A stretch of DNA of 64,000 nt from Ailanthus altissimus (Eukaryota; Streptophyta; Magnoliopsida; Sapindales; Simaroubaceae), in assembly GCA_946807835.1 (NCBI GenBank), contig OX327694.1, forward strand, positions 4,538,001-4,602,000, given 5' to 3'. Both the position numbers and the translations under genes were made by a program. The notes beneath the pieces are model-generated. The model was not told where the DNA came from, did no database searches, and worked only from the letters and a program-made list of their open reading frames with translations. Of this stretch, positions 47,716 to 60,473 are shown piece by piece (the stretch's first letter is position 1; every line of letters starts with the position of its first letter).

Positions 47716-48587
47716 TGTTACAAAAAATACTTCATAAGTATGATGATTGCAGAACTAAAGAGAATAAAAGAAGTAAAGTAAACAAGAATAAAAATGTACA
47801 TATAAAGATTTATGTAGTTCGTCAATTGCTTATGTCCATATTGGACCAAGACTCATATTTCTTTTATTAAACCAAAGAATCATAAAGATCTCTCTTTCAA
47901 AATATTACAATTGAATGCTTTTAATTTAGTTTTGTTGGTGATGTTTAAGCAAGCTAAAATAAGGTCTTTATATGACCTTCACACTCTTAAGTAAACCCTA
48001 GTTCAAATTACATCAAGAAAGGGAAATTTTTTTTTTTTTGAAAAGTCAAATGTAATATTATAAAAGAGTTTTATAATATTACAAAAGTAGGTCTACTGAT
48101 ATACTATCAGATAATTACCGGGATGTTTCATAGAGATAAGATAAACTTTGTGGTCTGCTAGAACCTACTTCTCCAACAGTGGAGATACAACAAAGCCTTA
48201 AAAATAGGACCAATCCCGAAATGGATATCTACCTCAATTTCGGATGGGAAAGAACCGACCCTCAAAATAAGAGAGATTTAACCTCATAAGGAGGAGGGCT
48301 ACTCACACAGGAGGAAAAAGAAAGGGAAGTTTAAAACAACTTAAAAGAGTTCAAATTCGAAAAGGACTCGCATTGGTGCCGCGGTGTCAGGTTGTCCAAG
48401 TGTTGGCACTACAGTGTTGAGTGGCTGGCGTCGTAGCGTACAAATTTGGAAATAGCATCCAATTCTAAGCCTCCAACTTCTGTCATAAATTCATCATTCC
48501 ACTTTATTCTTTGCTCCATATCGTCTTCTTCTTAATGGCTTGACTTAAAACCATTTTTCATATGATTTTTAATCACCATTCTTTACA
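47716..48587 (-). repeat. 3' LTR of copia C3
   Basis: Starts TGTTACAAAAAATAC, ends TTCTTTACA. Includes the 292-base retroposon insertion and a reduced GC-rich segment at about 48370-48440. Confidence 0.65.
48026..48317 (-). mobile_element. SINE-like or truncated LINE insertion
   Basis: A 292-base insert beginning with a T-run (poly-A tail on the minus strand) lies between perfect 11-base direct repeats AAGAAAGGGAA (48015-48025 and 48318-48328). The target duplication plus poly-A is the mark of target-primed reverse transcription. I do not see clean RNA polymerase III boxes, so a 5'-truncated LINE is as likely as a SINE. Confidence 0.7.
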
Positions 48588-48813
48588 ACCCCTTCCTTGA
48601 TTAAAAAAATCTCTGAAGAAGCATTTATGGATCCATCATTTTTTCATCACCAGCTCTTTTTACATAGCAATGACTCCAATTCAATTCTTACATATGATGA
48701 ATTTAACTGAGAGCAATGGCTCAATCAACATATCCACAAGATTTTCAGACGATAATATATTCGTTAAACTAATCTTATCACTATTTACAATCTTTCTAAT
48801 AAAATATAACCTC

Positions 48814-50187
48814 TGATTAATATTATACTAGTTAAGCGTAAGCGCACGCTATCGGATCAAGTAATTTATGATTTTAAGTCCAGATATTGATCCTACAGGA
48901 ACTATGCGATCTAATTTTATAAATCAAGTTTTAAAATTGTACCTACTTAACTTTTATTCAAAAAATTACAATCTGAAATTTAATTAACTAATCTAACTCT
49001 ATCAATTAAACAAACAAAAACAAAGGATAGAAATTACAAATAAAGATAATTTTAGGTTTTGACTCATCCTCTAATATTTTATTAGACTTATTAACTACTT
49101 AGTTAATCCCTTAATACCAATTGATTGGCTTAGACACTCATCTCATCACAAGCCTCTATCAATAGTCAAGTGACTATATTACACATTCTAACAATCATCT
49201 ATATGTATATGGTAATCAAATCATAACGTAATTTATTAAGATCAAATCTAAATTATATCATATATGCCACATAGGTATATGTCTATCTTATATAGAACTC
49301 GTAGTTATTACCTTATGATTATGCATCAACTATCCTAAGCTAAACATATAAATCCCTATGTCGAGTTCATCATAGTTCCTTAATCATTCAAAATATTGAT
49401 TAAGTATAATGAAAGCATTAAACACAAGATAAAATGAATCAATCTATTATATTAAAATCATAAACTAAGAATTAACAAAATCTAAATCTATACTAGATTC
49501 ACATAGTCTAACCTTAAATAAATAATTTAGTCTATCACAAAACTAAAAGTATCCAACTAATTTATAAAAATCAACAAGAATAAGAACATAGTGATAAAGC
49601 AAGAGTAGAAAAACTAATCAAAGTGACTCATTGATGTGCTTCTTGCTTTTTTTTTTACTTGAAGCTTGAATCTTAATTTTGGTTCTTCAGTCTTTGATTT
49701 TGATCTTTGATTTTGTGTTGTGAAATCTTTCTCTAAGTTTTTGCCTCTCCAAAGTCTCTGTTTGTGCTCTTGAAAGAGTGCTTTTATAGCTATAAGAAAC
49801 CCTAGGTGCGAGACCCTTCGAATCCAAGTCAAAATATAATAATTGAGAAGGAATTTTATACGTCGCACGGGCGCCGCTGACCGTGCCTTCGAATCCGAGT
49901 GCCACGGTGCTGGGTTATAGGTGCCCTGGCCTCCACTATTGATCTAGGTGCTGCAGTGCCTAACCATGGGCGCTGCGGCCCCTAACCATGGTTCAATTGC
50001 TCTCGTATTTTAAGCGTAACTTCTTTATTTTACGCCTAATTCACTTTCTGTTTGTTCCTATACGTCACATTTTTCGTCGTGCATCTATTTATAATCAAAA
50101 ACACAAATAAATAGCCAAATATTCATGAATTGGAGCAAAATACAAAAGTTAGATATAAATCATACTAGTGCTTTTACGTCTCTATCA
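48814..50187 (-). mobile_element. Solo LTR (probable gypsy) nested in copia RNase H
   Basis: Opens TGATTAATATTATACTAG and closes CGTCTCTATCA, with acctc at 48809-48813 and 50188-50192; removing it restores the RNase H reading 'ataacctcacatcaat' seen in copia-2. On the minus strand it starts TGATAGAGACG and near its end carries the complement of 'taagcgcacgctatcgg', a block typical of plant gypsy LTRs I know by the pattern 'gcaagtgcacggt'. A GC-rich segment lies at about 49866-49992 and a TATA-like 'cttttatagc' near 49780. Confidence 0.8.
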
Positions 50188-51035
50188 ACCTCACATCAAT
50201 TTGTTTTGACCTCTCATAAAATATTTAATACGTATTTAGATGTATGTCACTCTGGTTATCATAATACACACCGATATCTATGTCTCTTATAGACAATATC
50301 TCTGTGAAGACTTATTTTAACTACACAGCATCCTTAATAGTTTTTTTCGCAGCTATGTACTCTACCTCCGTTGTTGATATTGCTACACATGCTAGAAAAT
50401 TGACCCCCAACATATACTACATCTAAACATTGTAAATATATACCCAATTAACGCCTCTTCTTATTTAGGTCACTTGCATAATCTGAGTTCACATATCCTT
50501 TAATCATCTCATTATCCTTCTCTGCCTTTTATAGAGCAAACATGCTCTGATGTTCTTTTTATATATCTCATTATCTATTTTACTGCAAACCAATTGTCTT
50601 TTTGAAGATGTGTCATATATCTGCTCATCATGCTTACGGCTTAAGCTATGTCTGACTTTGTGCAAACCATTGCATACATGATGCTCTTATAATGTTGGCA
50701 TATAGTACTTTAAGGATCTACAATTTCTCTTTTTCTGTCTCTGTTGACTGTACTACTTACAACTTGAAATGGATTTAAAAGAGTTGAGATAGCCTTTCAT
50801 TAGAGATACTTAAACTCTCAAGAATTTTGAGTATATATCTATTTTAAGACAAGAAAATGACATATGAACTTTTTATAATGAAATCCATACCCAAAATCCT
50901 CTTTACTGCCCCTAAATCCTTCATCTTAAACTCGCCACTTAACTGCATCTTCAACTTATATATCTCTTTCATATCGTGATATATAATTAATATATCATCC
51001 ATATAAAGAAGTAGATACATATGTATCCCCGTTCG

Positions 51036-52417
51036 TGAAACTAACACACATAAATTATAACTGCAAGTGCATGGGTCATAAGCAGGTAATAAAGTAATGA
51101 GTGAGTACTGTTTCTATGAGGATTGGTGCTCTAAATTAATGCTAATTACTACAACGTTAACAACCTAACTTTATCTAGAATAATTTAAACACTAGGTTGG
51201 TTAAGAAAATCAAAATGTTAAAGCAAACAATTCAAAGAGACTGGAATTCTACCACAAATGGGTCTTAGAATCTTGATTTCACTCTACTTTTTTCATGATC
51301 TGCATAATTAATGATTAACAAGTATTCTTATAATTCTATTAATCAAAGGTTTAAAACTAATCTCATTACCTCTTTTGAGCATCAAATGAGATTCTATGCA
51401 TACATAATCAAGTTGATATCCATATCTAACTTGTTTATCTATACATGCATTGTGTCATCCTTAAGTGATTACCTTAATTCTATTAGTCTCATAACTTAAT
51501 TAAATCAAAGGATATGTTATTCAATTCCAACACATGGGTTAAACTTTTTCAAGTATACAACCCACAAGTCTAAATTATCTAATCAATTTTATAATCTAAT
51601 TAGAAGCATTAAACTCATAAAAGAATAAATGATAAACACAAAATATAGTCATTAATCAACTAAACATATCAAAACATAGTACTTAGTAGAGTTACATCAA
51701 GCCCTAGAATAAGAAGTTTATCTATCTATAGTGAAATGCTTAATTACATTAATCCAAAGGTTCACAAGAGTAATCATGTTCAAACAACATAAAATACAAA
51801 TATAAACTTCAAATAAAAGTAAATGAGACAAAAAGAGAAGGAAAAACTAGTTGGAAAAGCTTTTGGGGCCTTCAATCTTCAAGGGTCTTCAACATTTCAA
51901 GTTTTCAAATATTTTCTCTCATGAGAAGCTCTTTGTTTTTCTCTCCAATTTTGTGTTTTCTCCTTGATGACAAATAATGTTTTTAAACTTTTTATTATAG
52001 GTTTCAAGAATGTGCTTTAAATTTAGGCACGGAATTTTAAAAAGATATTTGATGCTAGCGGCACCTAGAGGCCAGCTTTTGATGCTTAGACGCCAAAGAC
52101 ACTGCTCCATGAAACCCAATTCGAAGCCTAGACACCACTTTTTGGTGCCTAAGCACCAAAGCCTAGGTAAAGTGGCACCTAAGCGCCACTTTTAATGCCA
52201 ATGCGCCAAGACTAGGCCTTGGTTTCGCTTAATTTGTACTATAAAATGCCTAATTTGCTCCTTTTTCACTCCATTTGGTTGAAACTTATAAAAAATTAAT
52301 AAATGCATTAAAATCCATCTCTTCACATTCAAAATGAGCAAATATGGAATTAAGAGGGACAAATGCTCATTTTGAACTAAGAGGGACAAAAATATCATGT
52401 TTAAAACTCGTTTATCA
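51036..52417 (-). mobile_element. Gypsy-type LTR in nested block
   Basis: Opens TGAAACTAACACAC and closes GTTTATCA; carries 'ctgcaagtgcatgggtc' near the start, parallel to the solo LTR at 48814. A GC-rich segment is at about 52050-52215. Flanks gttcg and atctc do not match, so it is not a simple insertion with an intact target duplication. Confidence 0.55.
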
Positions 52418-52440
52418 ATCTCATTATTTGTTGAAAATAG

Positions 52441-54530
52441 TGCTTACGTGCAATTTCAATATTGTATAAATATTAATTGTTTAATATTTATACAATAAAT
52501 ATTTTGAATAAAATCGCTAATATTATCTATATATATATATGGTAAGATGCTTGTAACATTTCAAACATTGTATTATCTGAAAGAGTTTAGATCTGGTCTA
52601 AATGAGTTTGAACCAGCGTTAAGAGTTAGCTACGCTAAGAATTATAACTATTAAGAGTTATCAGATTATAAGTGCCAGAAAAATCTAAAGAGTTAGAGTC
52701 TTGTCTGAAATGGGCCAAAGACCCGATGGTATACTGGCAATGACATAATTACAAATAATGCTAAGAAATGTCATTATACAAGTATGTTCTTGGACGTTAT
52801 GTTCCTGATCTATTTTCACTGATGCGGTTCTGTCAGTAAAAACCTTTGTTAATATAGATTGGTGTATATCTATATCTGAATGGTCTAGATGGTTAGTCTT
52901 AATAACGATGAGTTTAGTGAAAACTCGTATAAACATACAGGTATTCAGTAAGGATTGGATACTAAATAGGCTCAATTAGGACCTCTAATAGATATCTAAT
53001 AAAGTCATTAATTGAGAATTTTTTCGAGTTAGAGTAGTATTCGTGGTCCTTGGACTTGAACACTACAGTATGCTTATGAGTGATCCGCCATACTTAGGTT
53101 CTACACATGTCACAGACCTTTCATGGTCTAACCGCTAGGTGTTGCGAGGTATGATCCGATGCTCATGGAGTTTGGTATATGTAGATATAAACTTTGTCAC
53201 CTCATATAGGTGAGTTGTATATCCAGATGCTCTAAGATTATATTCTACAAAATTTTATGGCCATAAGTAGTAAAGTTGGAAAAGTGTTTCCCATGATAGA
53301 AATAATATAACAAAAATATTTACAGATATTATTTATAAGAATATAAATCTGGAGATAAGTTTTTGAATTGAGCAAATAGAGATTTAACGGTGATAATCTA
53401 TATCTCTTTCATGATATAAATGACAGAGGAATTATATGAATATGAATTAACTTCAATTTATACAGTTCAACGCACCATATTGTTATTTCTATAACATGTG
53501 TCGGGTATCATTTATGGTTTTACAGAAGAGTTTTGTAAGACAAAACAAGTGGGAACTTAGGAAGTCTCACTATATGAAGTGACTTGTTATACATTGGGGT
53601 AGCGCACCAAATTGAATGGTTCAATCTGAAAAGTTCTCAATAAACTGAAATTATTTTAAGGTCTCTCAGGGAGTTGTTCATGTTTAAGTATTAAGCCTAT
53701 GATGTTAGCAAGTGGGACTTGCCATTTCATCCTTTCATTGGATGCCATATGTCGCCATTAATTTGTAATGGCATGACATATAGCATAATATAAATGGCTC
53801 ATTAACTTATTAAGTGTTAATATATAATTTAGACAAATGAAGTAAATTGTGATTGGCGACATGAGAGGCTAACATTTGGCCAAAATAAAATAGCAAGTGG
53901 TGGTCATTTGAATATCTTAAAGAATTTTTATTCTTTTTCTTTTTCATGCTTTAAGCATAAGCCATTAAACTATGATTTCTCTTTTAAAGTTAATGGCATT
54001 GTCATGCTTTTGAATTAAGAATGACATGCCTTAAATAAAGAATATTTGAACACTAATCCTTCTCATATTCGGCCAGCCCATGTATATTTGCTATTTATCA
54101 TTTCAAACAAGTATAACAATGCAAATATTATGCATTGTCATACTTGTTAAATATTTGACACTTGATATTAATTGGCTGAATTGTTGGCGACAATGGTTAT
54201 AAATTACAAGCCTCATTTCATTTATGTATTACAAGTGAAGTGTGAAAGAAAAAAATTAAGTATACACATTTATAGTTATTCGAATGAGAGATTAAAAGAA
54301 TCAAACATCGCTTTATAATCAATTTCTGCTAAGAAGAGGAGGCTACTATTTTAGCTCAAGGATTCCCACTCTATCATCAACTATAATTCCTAAAGCACGC
54401 TTCAAAAGTGAGTTTCATTTTATCTCATTAGTATAATGAGATATATAATATATATTTTGTTGTGCATATTATGCATATATGATGTATAAATTTAAATTTA
54501 AATGTACACACTCACCCTACGTACAGTACA
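52441..54530 (+). repeat. LTR-like repeat family B, copy 2
   Basis: Starts TGCTTACGTGCAATTTC, follows copy 1 (240-2190) colinearly, and ends near GTACAGTACA. It makes up the right part of the block that splits the copia reverse transcriptase. The copia reading resumes near 54545 with 'ctttgaagtacac'. Confidence 0.6.
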
Positions 54531-57500
54531 CTTTCACTATTTAATACTTTGAAGTACACACACCTGTCATACTTGCTTCTGATAACACCATAATAAAGCA
54601 TGAAGTCATCAAATCTCCTAGACCGCTGTCTTGAAGATTACTTCAAACTATACAATGACGTCTTTAATAAACACGCATGATCTTTCATTCCAAGTTCTTC
54701 AAACACTTATGGTTATGACATGTATATCGTTCTTCAAGCTCTCCATGAAAAAAAGCAATTTTCACATCCTTTTGCTTTAAATGAAAAATTAAATTCACAC
54801 AAATGACCAACAAAATATTATTTGATAAATGGTTAACTATTGGTGAGAATATTTCATGAAAATCAATCCCCATTTTTTTTGAGTGAAACTTTGTGCCACT
54901 AATCTAGCCTTAAATATTGTAAGCTCTACACTTGGTATCCTTTCTTTAATCTTATATACACACTTACACCTAACTAGTTTCTTATTTTGAGGCATTTTTA
55001 CCAATTCCTAGATTTTATTCTTTAGTAGAGAACTAATCTCATCCTCCATGACCTTCTACCACATCTCACTATTTCACTCTTTATAGCCTCTTTATATGTA
55101 TTAAGCTTATCACACTCAATAGTGAACATGGTATTAAAAGTATGAGCTATTAAATCTACTTGTGTATACTTTAGTAGTAGCTTTAGTGTTCTCTTTTGCC
55201 TTTCTATTGCTAATTGGTACTCTTCAAGTTTCATCTCTAATGTCCTAATTTGTTATTATATTGTCTTTGAGGAACTAATTAATGTTTTCTGTTTATCTTC
55301 AAGGAATGACTTATTGATGTATTGATTTAGGGGTATCTCAAACATTGTCTCTTGTTGTACTTCTACTTTAATGGTTTATAGTGCTAAAACTCCCTTTGGC
55401 ATAGGTTCTATCTTCTTCACTTCTTCTTGATTGATTTTCATAATAATCATCTCATTGAACGTTACATCTCTACTAATGATACTTCTTTATGATTTCAACT
55501 CTGTACAGCACACTTTGTATTCTTTGTCACCATTTAAATATCCTATAAATATCTTCTTCAAGGCTTTAAGCACCAACTTGCCTTGATTCATATGTTCAAA
55601 TGTAGGGTAACTAAATATCTTAAGGTGATCATACTTTAAAGGGCTGATTGACCACTTTTCTTCTAGTGTCTTAAAGTCTATTGTTGAAAAGAGGCTTCTG
55701 TTGATTAAATAGGTTGTGTAACTACTACCTCACCCCTAAAATGATTTAAACACTAATGCATTGCTTAGCATATATCTTACTCTCTTAAGAATAACCTATT
55801 CATTCTTTCTAAAAGACTATTCTATTATGGTGTTAACATTACTGTTTTGTATCTTACAATCTCATGCTTAGCACAAAAGCTATCAAACTCTCTATTACAC
55901 AATTCGAGACCATTGTTCATCCTAAGTTTCTTGATATTCTTGTCGGTCTAATTCTCTATAGAAGCTTTCTATGTTTTGACGGTCTCAAACACTTGTTTCT
56001 TATTTTTTAACACATATACCTACAACGTTTAAAATAATCATCTATAAACGTCAGAAAATACTTAGCTCCACCATGTGTAACAACCTGTGCAGGTCTTTAA
56101 TGGTCTAAGTGTATATAACCAAGTATACCTTTAGTCTTGTGTTCTTCAGTATTAAACTTAACTCTATGTGCTTTACTAAGCACACAATGCTCACAAAACT
56201 CTATTAGTTGGAACTTATCCTTGCCAAATACCCATTGATCATATAACTTCTTTAGATTTCTTTCATCTAGGTAAGCTAACCTCATATGCCATAATTTGGT
56301 TTGCATATTCTTATCATCAATGAAAATTAATGTAGAGCTACTTATTGCCTCTTTGAGTAACAAATATACTCCATTATGCCTTTCACCTTTCATGACTACC
56401 ATAGAACCTTTAACACCTTTAGAGTCTCATTCTCTAATCTGATTGAACATTAAATCTAGTCTAATATAACGAGAGAAACTAAGTTCCTTTTAAGATTAGG
56501 AACTTGCCTAACATCTAGCAACTTTTTAAACTTCATATTATGTAACTTCAAGCTAATACTACCGATCCTAATAACATGACAAATCATGTCATTACCTTTT
56601 AACAGTTTTTCACCATTAATGGGCTAATAATTGGTAATTAGAGCTTTATTTGAACACATATAAAAGGTATAATCAGAATATAATATCCACACATAAGAAC
56701 TTCTCCTAAAAGAATAGACTAAGGTCTCTGTGTAAACATAGCTTTTATCATAAGCTATTATAGCATCTCCTTCTTTCTTGTCTTTCATCTTGACTTTCTT
56801 TTCCAGACAATCCTTAATGAAGTGCTATTCCTTCTTACAGTAGTAACACTTCTTGGGTTTGCCTCTAGACTTCGATCTAATTTCTCTCGAACTTTTTTTC
56901 TCTATTTTCAGGCTATTCTTTTGTAGTTAATCTTTTTACACCACTAAGATATATTCTCTTCCCTAACTTTTTCAAGTTCAATGATCCTTTAATGTCTGTC
57001 ATCATCAAAGACTCTATTCCTCAAAAAAGAATATCAACAAAGTGCTTATATCTCTAAGGTAGAGAACTCAACAAAATGGTTGCTTTATCTTTATCCTTAA
57101 TTTTTACATCAATCATCTCTAAATTGATTATAATCTTATTGAAGGTATCTATGTGGTTTTGATCGTAGTTCCCTCAGCTATAGTCAACTGATACAATTTT
57201 TTATTGATATAAAAATAATTAGCTAGGGATTTCGTCATGTATAGGTCATCAAACGTCTTCCAAAAACTCATTGTTGTCTTTTTTTCCAACTACCTCCCTA
57301 AGGGCTTCGTCATTCAACAACAATATAATTGTGTTATAGGCCTTCTTTTAAATACTTTCAATGTTAGGATCAAGTCTTAATATCCTAGACTTCTTCTCCT
57401 TGTTGGTTATTTCTTGAGCTTCTTCAAGGGATAAATCTAACCCTTGGTTCACCAATAAAGTCATAACCTTATTCTTCTATAAATTGAAGTTATTCTACCT

Positions 57501-57565
57501 GTTGAATTTATCTACTTCATATTTATGTGATCCTTTGATCGTTTAACTAAATTCTGATACTAGTT

Positions 57566-58135
57566 TGTTGTGAAAAAATTATTCATAAGTATGATTATTG
57601 TAGATCTAAATAGAATAAGAGAAGTAAAAAGAAACAAAAATAAGAAAGTACACACAAAGATTTACGTGATTTGATAATTGTCTATATCCACGGTGAATCA
57701 AAATTCATACTTTTTGTATTGAACCAAAGAATTACGAAGATCTCTTTCTTTAGGGATTATAATTGAATGCTCTTAATTTGATGTTGTTGGTGATATTTAA
57801 ACAAGGCCGTCACATGTCATAAGTAAACCTTAGTCCAAGTTACACAAGAAATAAAAGTTTAAAATAACTTAAAAGAATTTAAATTTGAGACGAACTCGAA
57901 TTGGCGCCATGGTGCTAACTCCTTGACATTGTGGCATCAAGTTATCCAAGTGCTAGCACTATGACGCTATATGTTCTAACTTGAGTGTTATAGTGCTATG
58001 TAGCTAACATTATAGGGCTCAGACTTGGAAACAACATCCAGTTCTGAGCCTCCAATCCTAAATTCATCCTTTTGTTTCATTTTTGATTTTGTATTCTCTT
58101 CTTCTCAACTTTTGTCATTAGTTGATATGTAATAA
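57566..58135 (-). repeat. 5' LTR of copia C3
   Basis: Starts TGTTGTGAAAAAATTATTC; GC-rich segment about 57902-58020; end approximate, merging into the duplicated block. Confidence 0.6.
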
Positions 58136-58136
58136 T

Positions 58137-58855
58137 GCAACTGAATAAATTGGAGAAAAGTTACTCCTTAAAATTAAAAGAAAAAAGAAGAAACAAAAGG
58201 TGTCATATACATTATTGCATTATCAATTACCGGCAAAAGCTAACTTTTAGTACACAACAACAATTGGCCATGCAGTGCAAGTTGCTTTTTATGTTAACTA
58301 CCCAGCACATGCACAAAGTTGTAAATGTACCTCTTACATTATATGCATAGAGGGAGAGAGAGGAAAATGTTAAATTCAGTAAAATATGACATATATATTT
58401 TGAAATTAATCAATCTAATGATGATAATAAAAGGAAAAATAAATATAAATTATATAACATAATTTATTAGCTCTTTTTGTAATCGTTTCATATAAATTTT
58501 CTTTAAAAAACAAAAGAAAAAAAATTAGAAATTTATCATCAAGAAATTAATGTCATACATGGAGGCTACTACTGATCATAATGGTCGGATCTCACACAGA
58601 AGGAACTTTCGGTTTGCTTTCCAGAGGAAACAGAGAACCCATAAAGGAATCCTTCCTTTTAAAGTAGTCTAATCACGAAACCTTTAATTATAAGTTAAGT
58701 TTAATTTAATAATATTATAAATGATGCATAACAAGGACTAATTAAACTTTTGCTTTTCGAATAATCCTTTGTTTGTAGTTGTTTTATGACTTTTCCTTTC
58801 AGAATTATTTTCTCTATCTTTTGCATTTATTTGAAATTGGAAATGCTAATTATGT
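58137..58855. repeat. Duplicated block, copy 2
   Basis: Close copy of 45407-46116, in the same orientation and again directly right of an old copia LTR. Unlike copy 1 it is not followed by peroxidase sequence. Confidence 0.75.
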
Positions 58856-59489
58856 GATTCTTGGATTCAAAAAAAAAATTTATGTGATTCTTGTCTTTAT
58901 CGATAAACATTCGAAAAGTTGCTCATTGTAACATGGTTTAGGCCCCCACCCTACATGCTTAGCTTTCCAGAGTTTGCAAGTAGATCGAGGAAATTTCATG
59001 AACTTGTTTCCATGAATAAAAAAAAAAGCATTCATGGTAAAATAAATGTGCAGAATAAGAAAATTAATTTTCAAAACTTTTGTAGGGGTTTGAAAAAAGC
59101 TGTACAAGTTGTTCACGAAATAATTTTGATAATAAAATTTAATTATAATATCAATATAATAGTCTAATATAGTATTAATATTGTAATCTCTTGTAATTTC
59201 AATAAAAAAAAAGACAATTAATTCTCAATTATTCAAGAATTTCTCATGTGCAGAAGGCAGATGTCTATTTGAAATTATTTGGTTTTTTTATTAAAAAAAA
59301 AGACAAGAAAATTGGAAGATCAGTTAGAGAGTTTAATGAAAATATTCAAAATTATTCCTATTCATGATACAGATAACTAATGTTTCCATTTTCTAATACT
59401 TTGAGGCAAAACACCACAATTTCAAATGGAACTTTATATAGTACAGAAATGCACGAAGGATTGGAGAGTAAACAGAGAGATAATAGACA
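58856..59489. other. Intergenic region
   Basis: A short direct repeat 'tatgtgattcttg' flanks an A-run near 58851-58893. No gene supported. Confidence 0.4.
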
Positions 59490-59760
59490 GTCTGATTCTG
59501 CTAAATGAGTTCCTTAACCTTATGCTTTCTAAAGCAAACATAGGATCTATAAAGCTTCCTTCTTCGAAAGCACTCTAATCATGAAACCCCTATATTTTAT
59601 AAGTTTGATTAATTTAGTATAAATCAAAGAATACTCTGACTAGACTTTGCTTTTGATATTCCTCATTCGAAGGGTGTCTCGTGACTTTTACACTTTCAGG
59701 ATTTTCTTTACAGTTTGGAAATTCTTTCAATATTTCAAATGTTATTCATTTCGTTACTGG
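59490..59760. repeat. Duplicated block, diverged partial copy 3
   Basis: The order 'gcactctaatcatgaaacc', 'attaatttagta', 'gactttgcttttgatat', 'gacttttacactttcagg' and 'attttctttac' parallels the right half of copies 1 and 2 at lower identity. Confidence 0.45.
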
Positions 59761-60218
59761 GAAACATTCCATAAGATGTCCTTTGCGGAAGGGATTAATA
59801 AAGTGACGTCAATTGTGTATATTATGCACTTCTATGCTTAGATTTAAGTCTGACAAAAAATCATAAAGTGTCACGGAGTAACAAGGTAAGAAACATTCCG
59901 GCAGGTAAGCTTCAAAAAGCAGAAACATTTTTGGTAATATTCTCACAAACCAATTCATATCTAACCCGATTTCTACTCAATTCGATCATGAAAAAGTAAA
60001 CGCAAATGTGGGATACTCCCTTTTGCTAATTAAACAATATTCTTTGCAGAATTCAAAAGATTTAGTCCTGCTTCAGATTTTATCAATTTCTGATCCCATT
60101 ATGCTCGATTTCCTAATCAATAACTTGAAAATCGAAATCTACCACAAGCGTTGAAGACTAATTATAGTTCGATGAAAGAATTAGGTGCTATTAACCCTAA
60201 CAATGTATTATAGAAGCC

Positions 60219-60277
<59 letters not shown>

Positions 60278-60470
60278 GTATCCTCATTACGCTATTCTGG
60301 AGCTATAATCATCTTCTAAATATGCTCGATGCCTGCAAAAGATATTCTCAAAGCCTAGCTTTCAGCGGAGAGATGATTGGAAACTAGAGGGGCATATTGA
60401 TGATCACTTGACAGATCATGGCGATGGCCAATGAGATAGGCTAATAAGAATCATATAAGTTTTAGTTACT
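59761..60470. other. Intergenic region with microsatellite
   Basis: No gene supported. Includes the (AT)n run listed below. Confidence 0.4.
60222..60275. repeat. (AT)n microsatellite, about 27 units
   Basis: Uninterrupted AT dinucleotide run of about 54 bases. Confidence 0.95.
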
Positions 60471-60473
60471 TTG

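Larger units (their letters stand above)
48690..57545 (-). pseudogene. Copia C3 gag-pol remnant in pieces
   Basis: On the minus strand: gag (about 57540-56930), cysteine knuckle (near 56860-56810), protease and pre-integrase (56800-56097, with LWHMRLAYLDERNLKKL), integrase pieces (56050-55500), linker (55234-55022), reverse transcriptase (54960-54545 with MGIDFHEIFSPIV and FFHGELEE, resuming 51031-50844 with YLLLYMDDILIIYHD), RNase H (50750-50188 and 48813-48690). The two breaks in reverse transcriptase and RNase H match the nested insertions. Many stops and frameshifts. Confidence 0.7.
47716..58135 (-). mobile_element. Old copia C3 with nested insertions, minus strand
   Basis: Left LTR 47716-48587 and right LTR 57566 to about 58135 share 'cataagtatgat', 'ctatatcca' type and 'tgctagcact' GC-rich blocks with the old LTR at 39097-45200. 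A corrupted primer-site complement (ttctgatacta, near 57551-57561) sits by the right LTR. Coding pieces run from gag (57540) to RNase H (48700). At least three insertions interrupt it: a poly-T-ended retroposon in the left LTR (48026-48317), a solo LTR (48814-50187) and a composite block (about 51036-54530). Confidence 0.75.

Noticed and set aside
51036..54530. Possible 5-base target duplication cgttc/ctttc for the composite insertion
   Set aside because: It has a mismatch and is out of register by one base with the TG terminus, so I do not claim it.
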